Origin: CAIXSC01 sp046349915
Lineage (GTDB): Bacteria; Planctomycetota; Planctomycetia; Pirellulales; Pirellulaceae
Assembly (NCBI GenBank): GCA_046349915.1
Contig: JAXMBL010000003.1
Coordinates: 2,294,001-2,358,000, forward strand
Direction of reading: 5' to 3'
DNA length: 64,000 nt
Of the stretch, positions 27,499 through 35,695 are shown in pieces. The translations under genes and the position numbers were made by a program. The notes below the pieces were generated by a model. That model searched no databases. It was not told where the DNA came from and saw only the letters and a program-made list of their open reading frames with translations. The first letter of the stretch is position 1, and every line of letters starts with the position of its first letter.

Positions 27499-27770
27499 GT
27501 CGATCCGTGCCACGCGTCTTCATTCCATCGCTCGCTCGCGATCTGACCGGCGGCGTCGCCGACGTGCAGTTGGCTGGCGTTACTGTTCGCGAGGTGGTCG
27601 CTGAACTGGAGGCTCGCTTTCCGGGAATTCGCGAGCGGCTTTGTCGCGGCGATAGCCTCACGCCAGGCATTCAAGTGTCGGTCGACGATACGCTGACCAA
27701 GGCAGGGTTGAATGCCAAATTGAAGCCCGCTAGCGAAGTGCACTTCTTGCCCGCGATCGGCGGCGGGTAG
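27495..27770 (+). CDS. MoaD/ThiS-family ubiquitin-like sulfur-carrier protein
   Basis: A 91-residue ubiquitin-fold protein of the MoaD/ThiS/CysO group, which carries sulfur as a C-terminal thiocarboxylate. DVQLAGVTVREVVAELEARF and EVHFLPAIGGG match the family. The chain ends in three glycines rather than the usual pair. It starts with GTG overlapping the Rieske stop (GTGA). The adjacent molybdenum hydroxylase is 23 kb away, so molybdopterin synthesis is only one option. Cysteine or thiamine sulfur transfer or protein tagging are others. Confidence 0.85.
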   Translation: MSRSVPRVFIPSLARDLTGGVADVQLAGVTVREVVAELEARFPGIRERLCRGDSLTPGIQVSVDDTLTKAGLNAKLKPASEVHFLPAIGGG

Positions 27771-27805
27771 CTTGCCCGAGAAAAGCAGACGAACTCGCAA
27801 GTAGC

Positions 27806-27832
27806 GTCGTGGACCGAGTTGCGATCCACGAC
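27806..27832. terminator. Hairpin between convergent genes
   Basis: GTCGTGGA at 27806-27813 is the exact reverse complement of TCCACGAC at 27825-27832, with an 11-base loop. It lies between the ends of the MoaD-like gene (27770) and the DUF1080 gene (27913). Only two T follow, so it may be a weak bidirectional terminator or just a structured spacer. Confidence 0.35.
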
Positions 27833-27912
27833 TTCCTGAAAATCCCACAGAGAAAACTCGGGCCGCTGCCAAAGAATGCCTGCCGAAGATCGCCTATCTA
27901 CGGGCGGCTGAC

Positions 27913-28794
27913 TCAGCTGGCGTTGCGGATACGAATCGACTTCCAGCGGCATTTGGCGCCGTTGGGCCAGCCCTTGCCGCCATGAACTTGCACGGCGACG
28001 CTTCCTTCGGCGGTCAACGACTTCAGCACTTCATCTTTCTTGTACCGCTCGACGGTCGACTTCTCGCCATCAAAACGGCAGACTTCCAGTCCATTGATCC
28101 AGGTGGTAATGCGCGGGTACTTGCCGACGACTCGCACCCGCACCTGATTCCAGTCGTTGATCTTCCAAGTCTTGAGCCAATCCTCGCTGGTGCAACTGGC
28201 TTCCAACCCGGCGGCTTCCAGAGTCTTGGGATTCGCCGCGGTCATGCCGATCAACTTCTTGGCATCGTCGTATTTGCCGTTGATGTCGAAGGTGCGAGTG
28301 TTCCAGCCACCAGTGCCTTCGCCATACAAATGACCGACATTCCCGGCGTCGTGGTAATCGACCATCATCTGGACGCATTGGCCGCGATCATTGCCGCGCA
28401 AGAAGAGACCCGAACAGACGCCCCAGTCGGGCTTGATGGAGATTTCCAATTCGAAGTCGGCGAATTTGCGGTCCGTCAGCAGAATTCCCCCGTTGCCCGA
28501 TCCGGGCGGATCTTGTTCGCCTGTAATCACGCCCTCCTCGACCTGCCAAATGCCGCCTGTGCCGTGCCCGATGCGTTCGGGGTTCTTGTGCCAACCTTTC
28601 AGCGTCTTGCCGTCGAAAAGCTCAATCCAATCGTTGGCCGCCGGCGCCGCATAGGCGACTACCGAGAGGGCATGTTGAGATACGCCCGCGGCCGCTGTCA
28701 AAGCCGCGGCGGCGCCGAGGAAACCGCGGCGAGTGGGGGACGAGGCCGCGGCCTCGGATGCAGCCGCGGGAAGAGACGACGAAGACTCGGACAT
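27913..28794 (-). CDS. DUF1080 (3-keto-disaccharide hydrolase-like) protein, Tat-exported
   Basis: A 293-residue protein with a twin-arginine signal (SPTRRGFLGAAAAL, cleavage near residue 50), so it is exported folded. The mature part is a single DUF1080 jelly-roll domain: WIELFDGKTLKGW at its start, then FADFELEISIKPDWG and GLFLRGNDRGQ, and RVVGKYPRITTWINGLEV near the end. Family members bind or cleave glycans such as 3-keto-disaccharides and are very numerous in planctomycetes. AAGGAG lies 9 bases upstream of the ATG. The phosphatase gene is 27 bp upstream and co-directional. Confidence 0.92.
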   Translation of the reverse strand: MSESSSSLPAAASEAAASSPTRRGFLGAAAALTAAAGVSQHALSVVAYAAPAANDWIELFDGKTLKGWHKNPERIGHGTGGIWQVEEGVITGEQDPPGSGNGGILLTDRKFADFELEISIKPDWGVCSGLFLRGNDRGQCVQMMVDYHDAGNVGHLYGEGTGGWNTRTFDINGKYDDAKKLIGMTAANPKTLEAAGLEASCTSEDWLKTWKINDWNQVRVRVVGKYPRITTWINGLEVCRFDGEKSTVERYKKDEVLKSLTAEGSVAVQVHGGKGWPNGAKCRWKSIRIRNAS

Positions 28795-28821
28795 CAGGGG
28801 AACTCCTTGAGGTGAAAGACA

Positions 28822-29487
28822 TCAGGTGGAAAAGGCGCTGTCGCGAGTTTCGCCTGACTGGTTGGCCTGCCAGGACTCGCCTGAATCCACATCGAGCGCC
28901 GTGAGCCAACCACCCGCGAAACATGCGGTATCAATGCAGAGCAAGTGTCCCAGATTCAGGATTTTACCCGTGCGTTGCGGAGTGTGTCCAACAACAACCT
29001 TCTTACCCGAACGATGCGGTGTAGGAACCGACCAAGATAAATGTTGCCACAACAACACTTCGTCGGATTGCTCCTCGAGCGGTTGGTGAGCATTGTAATT
29101 CGCATGCACGAACAGGTGCGAGCTAGTTTCGAAAAAGCGGCGACAGCTCGAGAAGAAGTCGACGTGGTCAGGCGGGATGTTTCGCAGCGACCCGCCGTAG
29201 CTGGACAAGGTCGCGCTGCCGCCGCATTGGGCAAGCCAAAAGGACAGAGGATTTCCCTTTTGCAAGGATTCGATCAGCATGGTTTCGTGGTTGCCCAGCA
29301 AAGCGACCACCTCGCACAGCCGTCGCAATTCGAGTACGCGGTCGAGCACTCCCCGCGAGTCCGGGCCGCGGTCGATATAGTCGCCTAGGAACACGACGCG
29401 GTCGTCCGCGGTAGGGCCGACTTTATCGAGTAATGCGGCGAGTGCTTGGGCACATCCATGTATATCGCCGATCGCAATCGTCCGCAT
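28822..29487 (-). CDS. Metallophosphoesterase, Ser/Thr protein phosphatase type
   Basis: A 221-residue calcineurin-like phosphoesterase of the PPP group (PrpA/ApaH-like). The three metal motifs are intact: GDIHG near residue 7, GDYIDRGPDS and GNHE. HANYN and VVGHTPQ supply the later histidines. The substrate could be phosphoproteins or diadenosine polyphosphates. ATG at 29487 was chosen because GGGA sits 9 bases upstream; the GTG at 29493 is the alternative. It is probably in one unit with the DUF1080 gene and is divergent from the M24 peptidase gene. Confidence 0.9.
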   Translation of the reverse strand: MRTIAIGDIHGCAQALAALLDKVGPTADDRVVFLGDYIDRGPDSRGVLDRVLELRRLCEVVALLGNHETMLIESLQKGNPLSFWLAQCGGSATLSSYGGSLRNIPPDHVDFFSSCRRFFETSSHLFVHANYNAHQPLEEQSDEVLLWQHLSWSVPTPHRSGKKVVVGHTPQRTGKILNLGHLLCIDTACFAGGWLTALDVDSGESWQANQSGETRDSAFST

Positions 29488-29583
29488 GTTCACCTGTCCC
29501 TAGCTGTCCTGTTCCCTGGGAACTGCTACGTTACGGAACCCGTCCCACTTATGCAAGTGAATAATACCCCTATCGGGCCTGGT

Positions 29584-30696
29584 ATGACCACTCCCCTGTT
29601 GGAACTCGATTTCGCCGCTTGCCGGGCGCGACAGCGCCGCTTGCTCGACGCACTCCAAACCCAGGAACTCGACCTGTTAATTGTCACGCAGATTGAGCAT
29701 GTGCAGTGGTTGGCGGGGCCGCGATTCCAGTGGTACTTTCAGCCCGCCGCGGCACTCACCGCCGACGGGCGACTCTACCTCGTGGCGCCGAGAAAGTGGC
29801 AAGGCCAGGCAGCCGCCGACGAAGTCGCTCGTTATGACGCCCAATGGCATTCGACTCTCCGCAACGACCAGCGAGCGGCGGCGACTCAGGTCTTGGTCGA
29901 GATGCTGGCATCGTTGCCCGCGCCAAGCCGAGTGGGCTTGGAGTTTTCGACCTCTGGGCGGCGCCTGCCTTGGACCACGGGCGTCGAGTGGGTCGATGTC
30001 GAACCGGAACTGTTTCGCCAGCGTCGACGCAAAGACGCGGACGAACTGGCCAGAATTCGGCGGGCGATCGCCGCGACAGGCCGCATGTACCAGCGCGCAC
30101 GGGAGATCATTCAACCCGGCGTGTCGGAGCTGGAGGTTTTTAGTGCGTTGCAAACGGCGGCGGTCGCGGAACTGGGGGAAATGCTTACGGGTACGGGGAA
30201 CGACTACCAGTGCGGTTCGCGTGGCGGACCGCCGCGACAGGGACGAGTCGCCGAGGCGGGGGAACTTTACATTCTCGATCTAGGGCCGGCATTCCGCGGC
30301 TACTTTGCCGACAATTGCCGCACCTTCGCGGTCAGCGAGACGTCCACTGTCCAGCAAGAGGCCTGGTCTTGGGTGATGCGGGCGTTGGAACACGTCGAAC
30401 GATATGCACGCCCTGGCAAATCGTGCCGCGAAATGTTCAACGAAGTCCAAGCGTTGCTCGATCAAGCCCCGTGCGGCGTCTTTAATCACCACTTGGGCCA
30501 CGGAATTGGGCTCTTTCCACACGAAGCACCTCACTTGAACCCCAACTGGGATGATGTCTTTGAAGTTGGCGATGTCTTCACCGCCGAACCAGGGCTCTAT
30601 GCACCCGAACTTCGCGCCGGCATGCGAATCGAGAATGATTATTTGGTGACGGAAACAGGCGTCGAACGCCTATCCAATTTCCCCCATGAACTCTAA
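29584..30696 (+). CDS. M24-family (Xaa-Pro aminopeptidase-like) metallopeptidase
   Basis: A 370-residue creatinase/Xaa-Pro dipeptidase-type protein. The N-terminal creatinase-like domain (1-160) is followed by the pita-bread catalytic domain. All five metal ligands are visible: two Asp in LDLGPAFRGYFADNCRTF, His in HHLGHGIGLF, Glu in TAEPGLYA and Glu in RIENDYLV. It presumably cleaves X-Pro peptides. The ATG at 29584 was chosen, though in-frame starts at 29446 and 29551 are possible. A long repeat array begins 31 bp after the stop, so the transcript may run into it. Confidence 0.88.
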   Translation: MTTPLLELDFAACRARQRRLLDALQTQELDLLIVTQIEHVQWLAGPRFQWYFQPAAALTADGRLYLVAPRKWQGQAAADEVARYDAQWHSTLRNDQRAAATQVLVEMLASLPAPSRVGLEFSTSGRRLPWTTGVEWVDVEPELFRQRRRKDADELARIRRAIAATGRMYQRAREIIQPGVSELEVFSALQTAAVAELGEMLTGTGNDYQCGSRGGPPRQGRVAEAGELYILDLGPAFRGYFADNCRTFAVSETSTVQQEAWSWVMRALEHVERYARPGKSCREMFNEVQALLDQAPCGVFNHHLGHGIGLFPHEAPHLNPNWDDVFEVGDVFTAEPGLYAPELRAGMRIENDYLVTETGVERLSNFPHEL

Positions 30697-30727
30697 GGGG
30701 TAACGTCGAGTACCACGAACGGTGTTG

Positions 30728-31652
30728 GACCACGAATCTCTCGAATCACACGAATCCAGACAGACGAACGGAGGGAATCGGTGAGGCGTCTTCGTGGGCG
30801 CTGGGAACTTCCCCCCCCTCTCCGGCAGCTCCGTCCCGTCGAGTTCCACGAACGTATTTTGCTCCGCCCTCCTATTCGTTCGATTCGAGTGATTCGTGGT
30901 CCCTCGATGACCACATGGCTTGCGGCCGAGTTTGCCACAGCGAATTGCCACAGCTCCGTCTCGTCGAGTGCCACGAACGACACGGAAGGCGTGGATGACC
31001 ACGAATCTCTCGAATCACACGAATCCAGACAGACGAACGGAGGGAATCGGTGAGGCCTCTTCGTGGGCGCTGGGAACTTTTTGCCCCCCTCTCCGGCAGC
31101 TCCGTCCCGTCGAGTGCCACGAACGTATTTTTCCCCCCTCTCCGGCAGCTCCGTCCCGAGTCCACGAACGTATTTTGCGTTCGATTCGAGTGATTCGTGG
31201 TCCCTCGATGACTGCATGGCTTGCGGCCGAGTTTGCCACAGCGCGACACGGAAGGCGTGGACCACGAATCTTTCAAATCACACGAATCCAGACAGACGAA
31301 CGGAGGCGTCTTCGTGGGCGCTGGGAACTTCCCCCCCTCTCCGGCAGCTCCGTCTCGTCGAGTGCCACGAACGTATTTTGCTCCGCCCTCCTATTCGTTC
31401 GATTCGAGTGATTCGTGGTCCCTCGATGACTGCATGGCTTGCGGCCGAGTTTGCCACAGCGCGACACGGAAGGCGTGGACCACGAATCTTTCAAATCACA
31501 CGAATCCAGACAGACGAACGGAGGGAATCGGTGAGGCCTCTTCGTGGGCGCTGGGAACTTACCCCCCCCTCTCCGGCAGCTCCGTCCCGTCGAGTGCCAC
31601 GAACGTATTTTGCTCCGCCCTCCTATTCGTTCGATTCGAGTGATTCGTGGTC
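30728..31652. repeat. Tandem array of four units with terminal inverted repeats
   Basis: Four related units lie at 30728-30901, 30997-31202, 31260-31420 and 31478-31652. Each begins with GACCACGAATCTCTCGAATC (or GACCACGAATCTTTCAAATC) and ends with GATTCGAGTGATTCGTGGTC. These are inverted repeats matching at 19 of 20 bases in units 1-2. Between them lies a common core with a poly-C tract of variable length. Unit 2 carries an internal duplication (about 31088-31132 and 31137-31175). The spacers are also repeated: 31203-31259 and 31421-31477 are 57 bp each and nearly identical. It could be MITE-like DNA or a structured RNA locus. No transposase was seen. Confidence 0.93.
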
Positions 31653-31924
31653 CCTCCACGACTTGGCCCTTCGACTCGAACTTGTAGCTCCGACTTTTCA
31701 CGTCCTCGATTCGCGTGACTTCTTGGTGGAGTCTCCGCCCAGAATAGATGCATGTTTCTTATCGGGATTTTCTCACGTTCGACCGGGAAAAGGTGACCTA
31801 TGTTGATTACATAGACCTTGACTTTCCCCCCCACTCCGTCCCGCTGCAGGTGATCCTGAGTCGCCTGGGAGACGGCAAGTTCCTGTGGAATAGGGACTTG
31901 AGACAGAAAAGGGCGGCCCCCGCC
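31653..31924 (+). promoter_or_regulatory. Leader of the NusG-like gene with a small palindrome
   Basis: A 272-bp stretch without a supported gene, between the repeat array and the antiterminator gene. CTATGT at 31798-31803 and ACATAG at 31809-31814 form a palindrome with a 5-base spacer. This could be an operator or a small hairpin in the leader. Frames open here (from 31748) extend the downstream protein but do not look coding. Confidence 0.35.
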
Positions 31925-32500
31925 ATGCCCATACTTGAACAAGAACCAGCCTCATTTCCCGCCTCCCTGCTTGAACCAACTGCGAATCTTCGCTCTTCAC
32001 TGGCTGCGGAAGGCCGTTGCTGGACCGTTCTTCAGACCAAGTCTCGCCAGGAAAAAGCACTCGCTCGCGACCTCGTAGCGGCTGAGATTCCGTTCTATTT
32101 GCCACTCACCCCACACGAACATTTGATTCGGGGCAAGCGAGTGGTCTCGCACATACCGGTCCTCGGCGGGTATTTGTTCCTGTTTGGAACGCTGGAGGAA
32201 CGAAACAAAGCTCTGCGGACAAACCGGATCGCTCGCTCACTGCCCGTTTACGACCAAGATCGACTCGACGCCGACCTCGTCAATTTGGCCGCTCTGATCG
32301 CCGCCGACGTCCCCCTGACCGTGGAAAAGCGGCTCGAACCAGGACGACGAGTGCGCGTGAAGTCGGGCCCGCTCATGGGGCTCGAAGGAGTCATTATCCA
32401 GCGTCGCGGCACAAATCGTCTGCTGGTCGCCGTCACTTACCTGCAACAGGGGGTGTCGGTCGAGACCAACGATTTTATGGTCGAGCCGTGCGAGTCGTAG
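31925..32500 (+). CDS. NusG/RfaH/UpxY-like transcription antitermination protein
   Basis: A 191-residue NusG paralogue that is likely to keep RNA polymerase elongating through the polysaccharide operon. The N-terminal NGN domain begins CWTVLQTKSRQEKALARDL and includes GGYLFLFGTLEER. The C-terminal KOW domain reads RVRVKSGPLMGLEGVIIQRR. It is placed at the head of the exopolysaccharide locus, as UpxY and RfaH-type regulators are. The ATG at 31925 was chosen at the domain edge; an ATG at 31748 gives 59 unlikely extra residues. The general NusG gene should be elsewhere, beside secE. Confidence 0.88.
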   Translation: MPILEQEPASFPASLLEPTANLRSSLAAEGRCWTVLQTKSRQEKALARDLVAAEIPFYLPLTPHEHLIRGKRVVSHIPVLGGYLFLFGTLEERNKALRTNRIARSLPVYDQDRLDADLVNLAALIAADVPLTVEKRLEPGRRVRVKSGPLMGLEGVIIQRRGTNRLLVAVTYLQQGVSVETNDFMVEPCES

Positions 32501-32539
32501 AACTTCCGGCTGCGTCAAACAGGAAAGGGCGCTGATCTC

Positions 32540-35500
32540 ATGGCCCCGACTTCTGGGCCTCCGAACCTCCGACAAGTGCAGCGAGATACTACCGTCGGAG
32601 TGGATCTCGCTGCGCGTGCAGACGCCTATACTCTGGCTGACGACCAGGCGACCGCGATTCCGCGTGAAACGTTTGCCTGGGCGACTTTGCTGTTCTGCGG
32701 CTTTTTGATGTACGGCAGTTTGCTGCCGTTCAATTACACCCCGAAAACGCTCGACGCGGCGCTTGAACGTTTTGGTGGAATGCCGTACCTAACTCTCTCG
32801 TTGGGGCAGGAACGAGCGGATTGGGTCGCCACGATTCTCCTGTGGGCTCCGGCGGGCTTACTTGCTTGCGGCGCGCTGGCTGGTCGAGCCGCATCTTGGC
32901 CGCGAAAGCTGGCGGCCGCGCTGTTCGTCAGCGTGGCCAGCGCGGTCTACGCTGTTCTCGTCGAGTTTGCTCAGGTTTGGTTTCCACCGCGCACGATTTC
33001 TTTGAACGACATTATGGCGGCGACCGCGGGCGGCGTCGCCGGTGCGTTGTTTGCGCTGGCGGTGGGCGACTTCATCGATCAAGCGGTGCGGGGAATTTGG
33101 CAATCTCGCGACTCGCGTTGGCGCGGCTTCTGGCTGCTTGGCGCCTATACGGTCGCACTGGCGATTTATGGACTCGTGCCGCTCGACTTTGTCGTCGACG
33201 CAAATGAGCTCCACGACAAAATCCGCCAAGGTCGATGCGAGTGGATGCCGCTGACCGGGGTGATGCAAGGCACGATGCCTTGGTATATCCCGGTCATTCA
33301 AGTCGCTTGTTGGATTCCCGTGGGGATCTGGGTCGTCAGACTCGTGCGATTCCCGAACTCTTGGATCATGCGTTTGACGTTGGCAGTGATCACGGTTCTC
33401 GTGCTCGAAGTTGCTCGTTTTTTCGTCTACTCGGCCTACTCGTCTAGCACGCACCTGCTGGCGATCATGGTCGGTTTGTTGAGCGGCGCGGTTTTCGCTC
33501 CTGCGAGCGGCGTCTGGGAATGGTTCCATCGGTCGCGAATGGGGCGTTTCCTCTGCTTGAGCCTCTGGCCGGTTGGCGTGTTGCTGCTCCTTCACGCCGC
33601 GGCAATTCTGTTCCAAACGTGCCGCGCCGCCGATTGGAACTTCGATCCGCAATGGATGCGATCGCGTTGGGCAGGTTTTTTTCAGGCCCCGTTAGCCGCC
33701 ATGTATTGGAATTCCAAGTTTGGTGCGCTCGAAAATGTAGTGGGAAAGCTGGCGATCTATTTTCCCGCGGGACTGCTGGTAGCGCATGCCGTTCGCTTGA
33801 CGTCGGCAAATGCTCGTCAGCGATTCGGGTTAGCCGCCCTGGGGATCGCGGCGGTGGCGAGTGTCGCGGCGACCGCCGAAGTGCTGCAGGTGTTTCTCGC
33901 TCGCTTTCATGTCGACCTCACCGATGTATTGCTGGCCGCCGCTGGCGCTTCCTTGGGGTTCTTGGTCCATCGACTCGCGAACGGCCCCGCTGAAATCGTG
34001 GGTGGAACTTCGCTGGTTGGATTGGATGCTCCCCGTGCAACGCTCGCTGCCTTCCCCCCACGCCGCTCGCCGTGGTCGATGGTGAGCTTCTTTTCGCTGA
34101 TGATGGCGGGTGCGAGTATCAGCGTGGTCGCTGGGTACGAAAGAGCTCACGTGGATGCCTCGCATGCTCCGGCGTGGATGTCGCTGCTTGATTCATCCAA
34201 GTGGAACGGCTCTGTTGTGAGAGCGAGTTCCTCGGCCCCTGTCGCGACTCATGCGGCGCCGCCAGCCAACTTGTCACCCGGTCAGAAGGCGCCATGGGAC
34301 GCTGCCGCGGAGCCGCCCATGGTTCGCTCTTCGATCATTTCGCAAGCCAAGCCCTTGCCGACAGAAACCCACTTGTCGCCGAACTCGACGGCCGACTCGC
34401 CAGGAAATTCCGCTCGTAGTCGATCCCCTTCGGCTTGGTTCACGCGAACTCCGCGCGATCCCTTTATGGTTCCCAAGCTGACGGCGGCGCCCCTGCTCTA
34501 CGATAAGCCTATCGCCAGCATCGTGGCGGCGCCGGTGCGAGGTCGTGATGGCAAGCTGTGGTTTATCGCGCAAGAATCCGACGAGAAATCCCTGCAAGTC
34601 GTCCTCTACGACCCGGCGACGGGACACGCCGAGTTTCGTGGAGATTTCCAGACCGCTTGGAGGGCTGCGCATTCATCCGAAGCAGCGACCATGCTGCCCA
34701 CGCAGGTGAAGGTCGCGTCATCGTTGGTGATTGCGAACGGCGGCGAAGTCTACTTTGCGACCAATCACGCCGCGGCGACCGGCGGACCGCTGTCGCATGT
34801 TTGGCGAGTGACTCCGTCCGAGAGTGGTTGGAAATCGGTCATGTCATGTGAGTCGGTGTTGAGCGCCATGGCGGTCGGCGGCGAGTCGATTTATGCGTGG
34901 TCCGCTAATCCACCCGAATTGTGGCGATCCTCGGGAGAGGGACTTGCTTGGCGGAGTCTTCAACTGCCCGTGAGTAATTCAAGCTATGCGTCGCGAATCT
35001 TCGCGGACGATCTGGGGCACGTTTACCTGATCGACTTCCCGCCCGTGGATGAGGATTTAGAGGAAGAACATCCCGTGCTGGTGCAGTTGGATGGGTCGCT
35101 ACGCGAGGTCGGGCGAAGCGAACTTCCCGCTCATGGAAAAGTCACCGATCGTCCTCTGCGGGGAGTCGTCGCCGAAGCGGCCTTGGCGGATGGATCACGA
35201 GTTTTCGCGAATGACGTGGGCTTCTTGCTAAAGGTGACAGCAAGCGATCAGAGTAAGTTGTCGTTGGTCGAGCCCCTGGGATGGCTGCATCCACTGGGGA
35301 TGAGTCGAGTCGAAATGTTGGCGACTTACGATGGTCGACAAGTCGTGTGCGGTGTGGGGAAATCCGAGGTCGACGATCCTCCGGTCAACCACTGGCTGGT
35401 TCTGAACATCGACACGGGCGAATCGCGCTCGGCGCCGCTGCCGATGGCCGATCAATCGGCTCCCCCTTCGCGATTGTTGAATCAAGGTGGTCGTGATGAC

Positions 35501-35695
35501 GCCGGTCGGTTTTACTTCAGCTCGGTGGGTGAACAACAGCCGGTGCGAATCGATCCGAACCTGCGTCGAGCCCTGTTGGCGATCGGCGCCTCGCCGGACG
35601 ATATCGAAGCGGTCGCCGCCGAAACGGTGATTGCGTCGCCCAGCAATACACTGCTATTTCGAGTCGACTTCGGCTTCGAACTCGAGCGAGAATAA
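32540..35695 (+). CDS. VanZ-like membrane protein with large C-terminal soluble domain, 1051 aa
   Basis: Multi-span membrane protein. Residues about 43-480 hold two VanZ-like segments, one with YGSLLPFNYTP and EFAQVWFPPRTISLNDIMA, the other with EVLQVFLARFHVDLTDVLLA. A Ser/Pro-rich linker (about 560-640) leads to a soluble domain of about 400 residues with propeller-like strands such as GRDGKLWFIAQESDEK. This C-terminal domain resembles that of the convergent protease gene at 35654, and the two 3' ends overlap by 42 bp. VanZ-like proteins are frequent in exosortase/exopolysaccharide loci, but the fusion to this domain is not one I know. AGGAAAGGG precedes the ATG. Confidence 0.85.
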   Translation: MAPTSGPPNLRQVQRDTTVGVDLAARADAYTLADDQATAIPRETFAWATLLFCGFLMYGSLLPFNYTPKTLDAALERFGGMPYLTLSLGQERADWVATILLWAPAGLLACGALAGRAASWPRKLAAALFVSVASAVYAVLVEFAQVWFPPRTISLNDIMAATAGGVAGALFALAVGDFIDQAVRGIWQSRDSRWRGFWLLGAYTVALAIYGLVPLDFVVDANELHDKIRQGRCEWMPLTGVMQGTMPWYIPVIQVACWIPVGIWVVRLVRFPNSWIMRLTLAVITVLVLEVARFFVYSAYSSSTHLLAIMVGLLSGAVFAPASGVWEWFHRSRMGRFLCLSLWPVGVLLLLHAAAILFQTCRAADWNFDPQWMRSRWAGFFQAPLAAMYWNSKFGALENVVGKLAIYFPAGLLVAHAVRLTSANARQRFGLAALGIAAVASVAATAEVLQVFLARFHVDLTDVLLAAAGASLGFLVHRLANGPAEIVGGTSLVGLDAPRATLAAFPPRRSPWSMVSFFSLMMAGASISVVAGYERAHVDASHAPAWMSLLDSSKWNGSVVRASSSAPVATHAAPPANLSPGQKAPWDAAAEPPMVRSSIISQAKPLPTETHLSPNSTADSPGNSARSRSPSAWFTRTPRDPFMVPKLTAAPLLYDKPIASIVAAPVRGRDGKLWFIAQESDEKSLQVVLYDPATGHAEFRGDFQTAWRAAHSSEAATMLPTQVKVASSLVIANGGEVYFATNHAAATGGPLSHVWRVTPSESGWKSVMSCESVLSAMAVGGESIYAWSANPPELWRSSGEGLAWRSLQLPVSNSSYASRIFADDLGHVYLIDFPPVDEDLEEEHPVLVQLDGSLREVGRSELPAHGKVTDRPLRGVVAEAALADGSRVFANDVGFLLKVTASDQSKLSLVEPLGWLHPLGMSRVEMLATYDGRQVVCGVGKSEVDDPPVNHWLVLNIDTGESRSAPLPMADQSAPPSRLLNQGGRDDAGRFYFSSVGEQQPVRIDPNLRRALLAIGASPDDIEAVAAETVIASPSNTLLFRVDFGFELERE

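Noticed and set aside
30728..31652. Possible CRISPR array
   Set aside because: Units are 160-205 bp long, the spacers are repeated too, and no cas gene is near.
30920..31806. Long plus- and minus-strand frames reading SNHTNPDRRTE-type repeats
   Set aside because: They are translations of the tandem non-coding units in several frames and have no protein-like composition.
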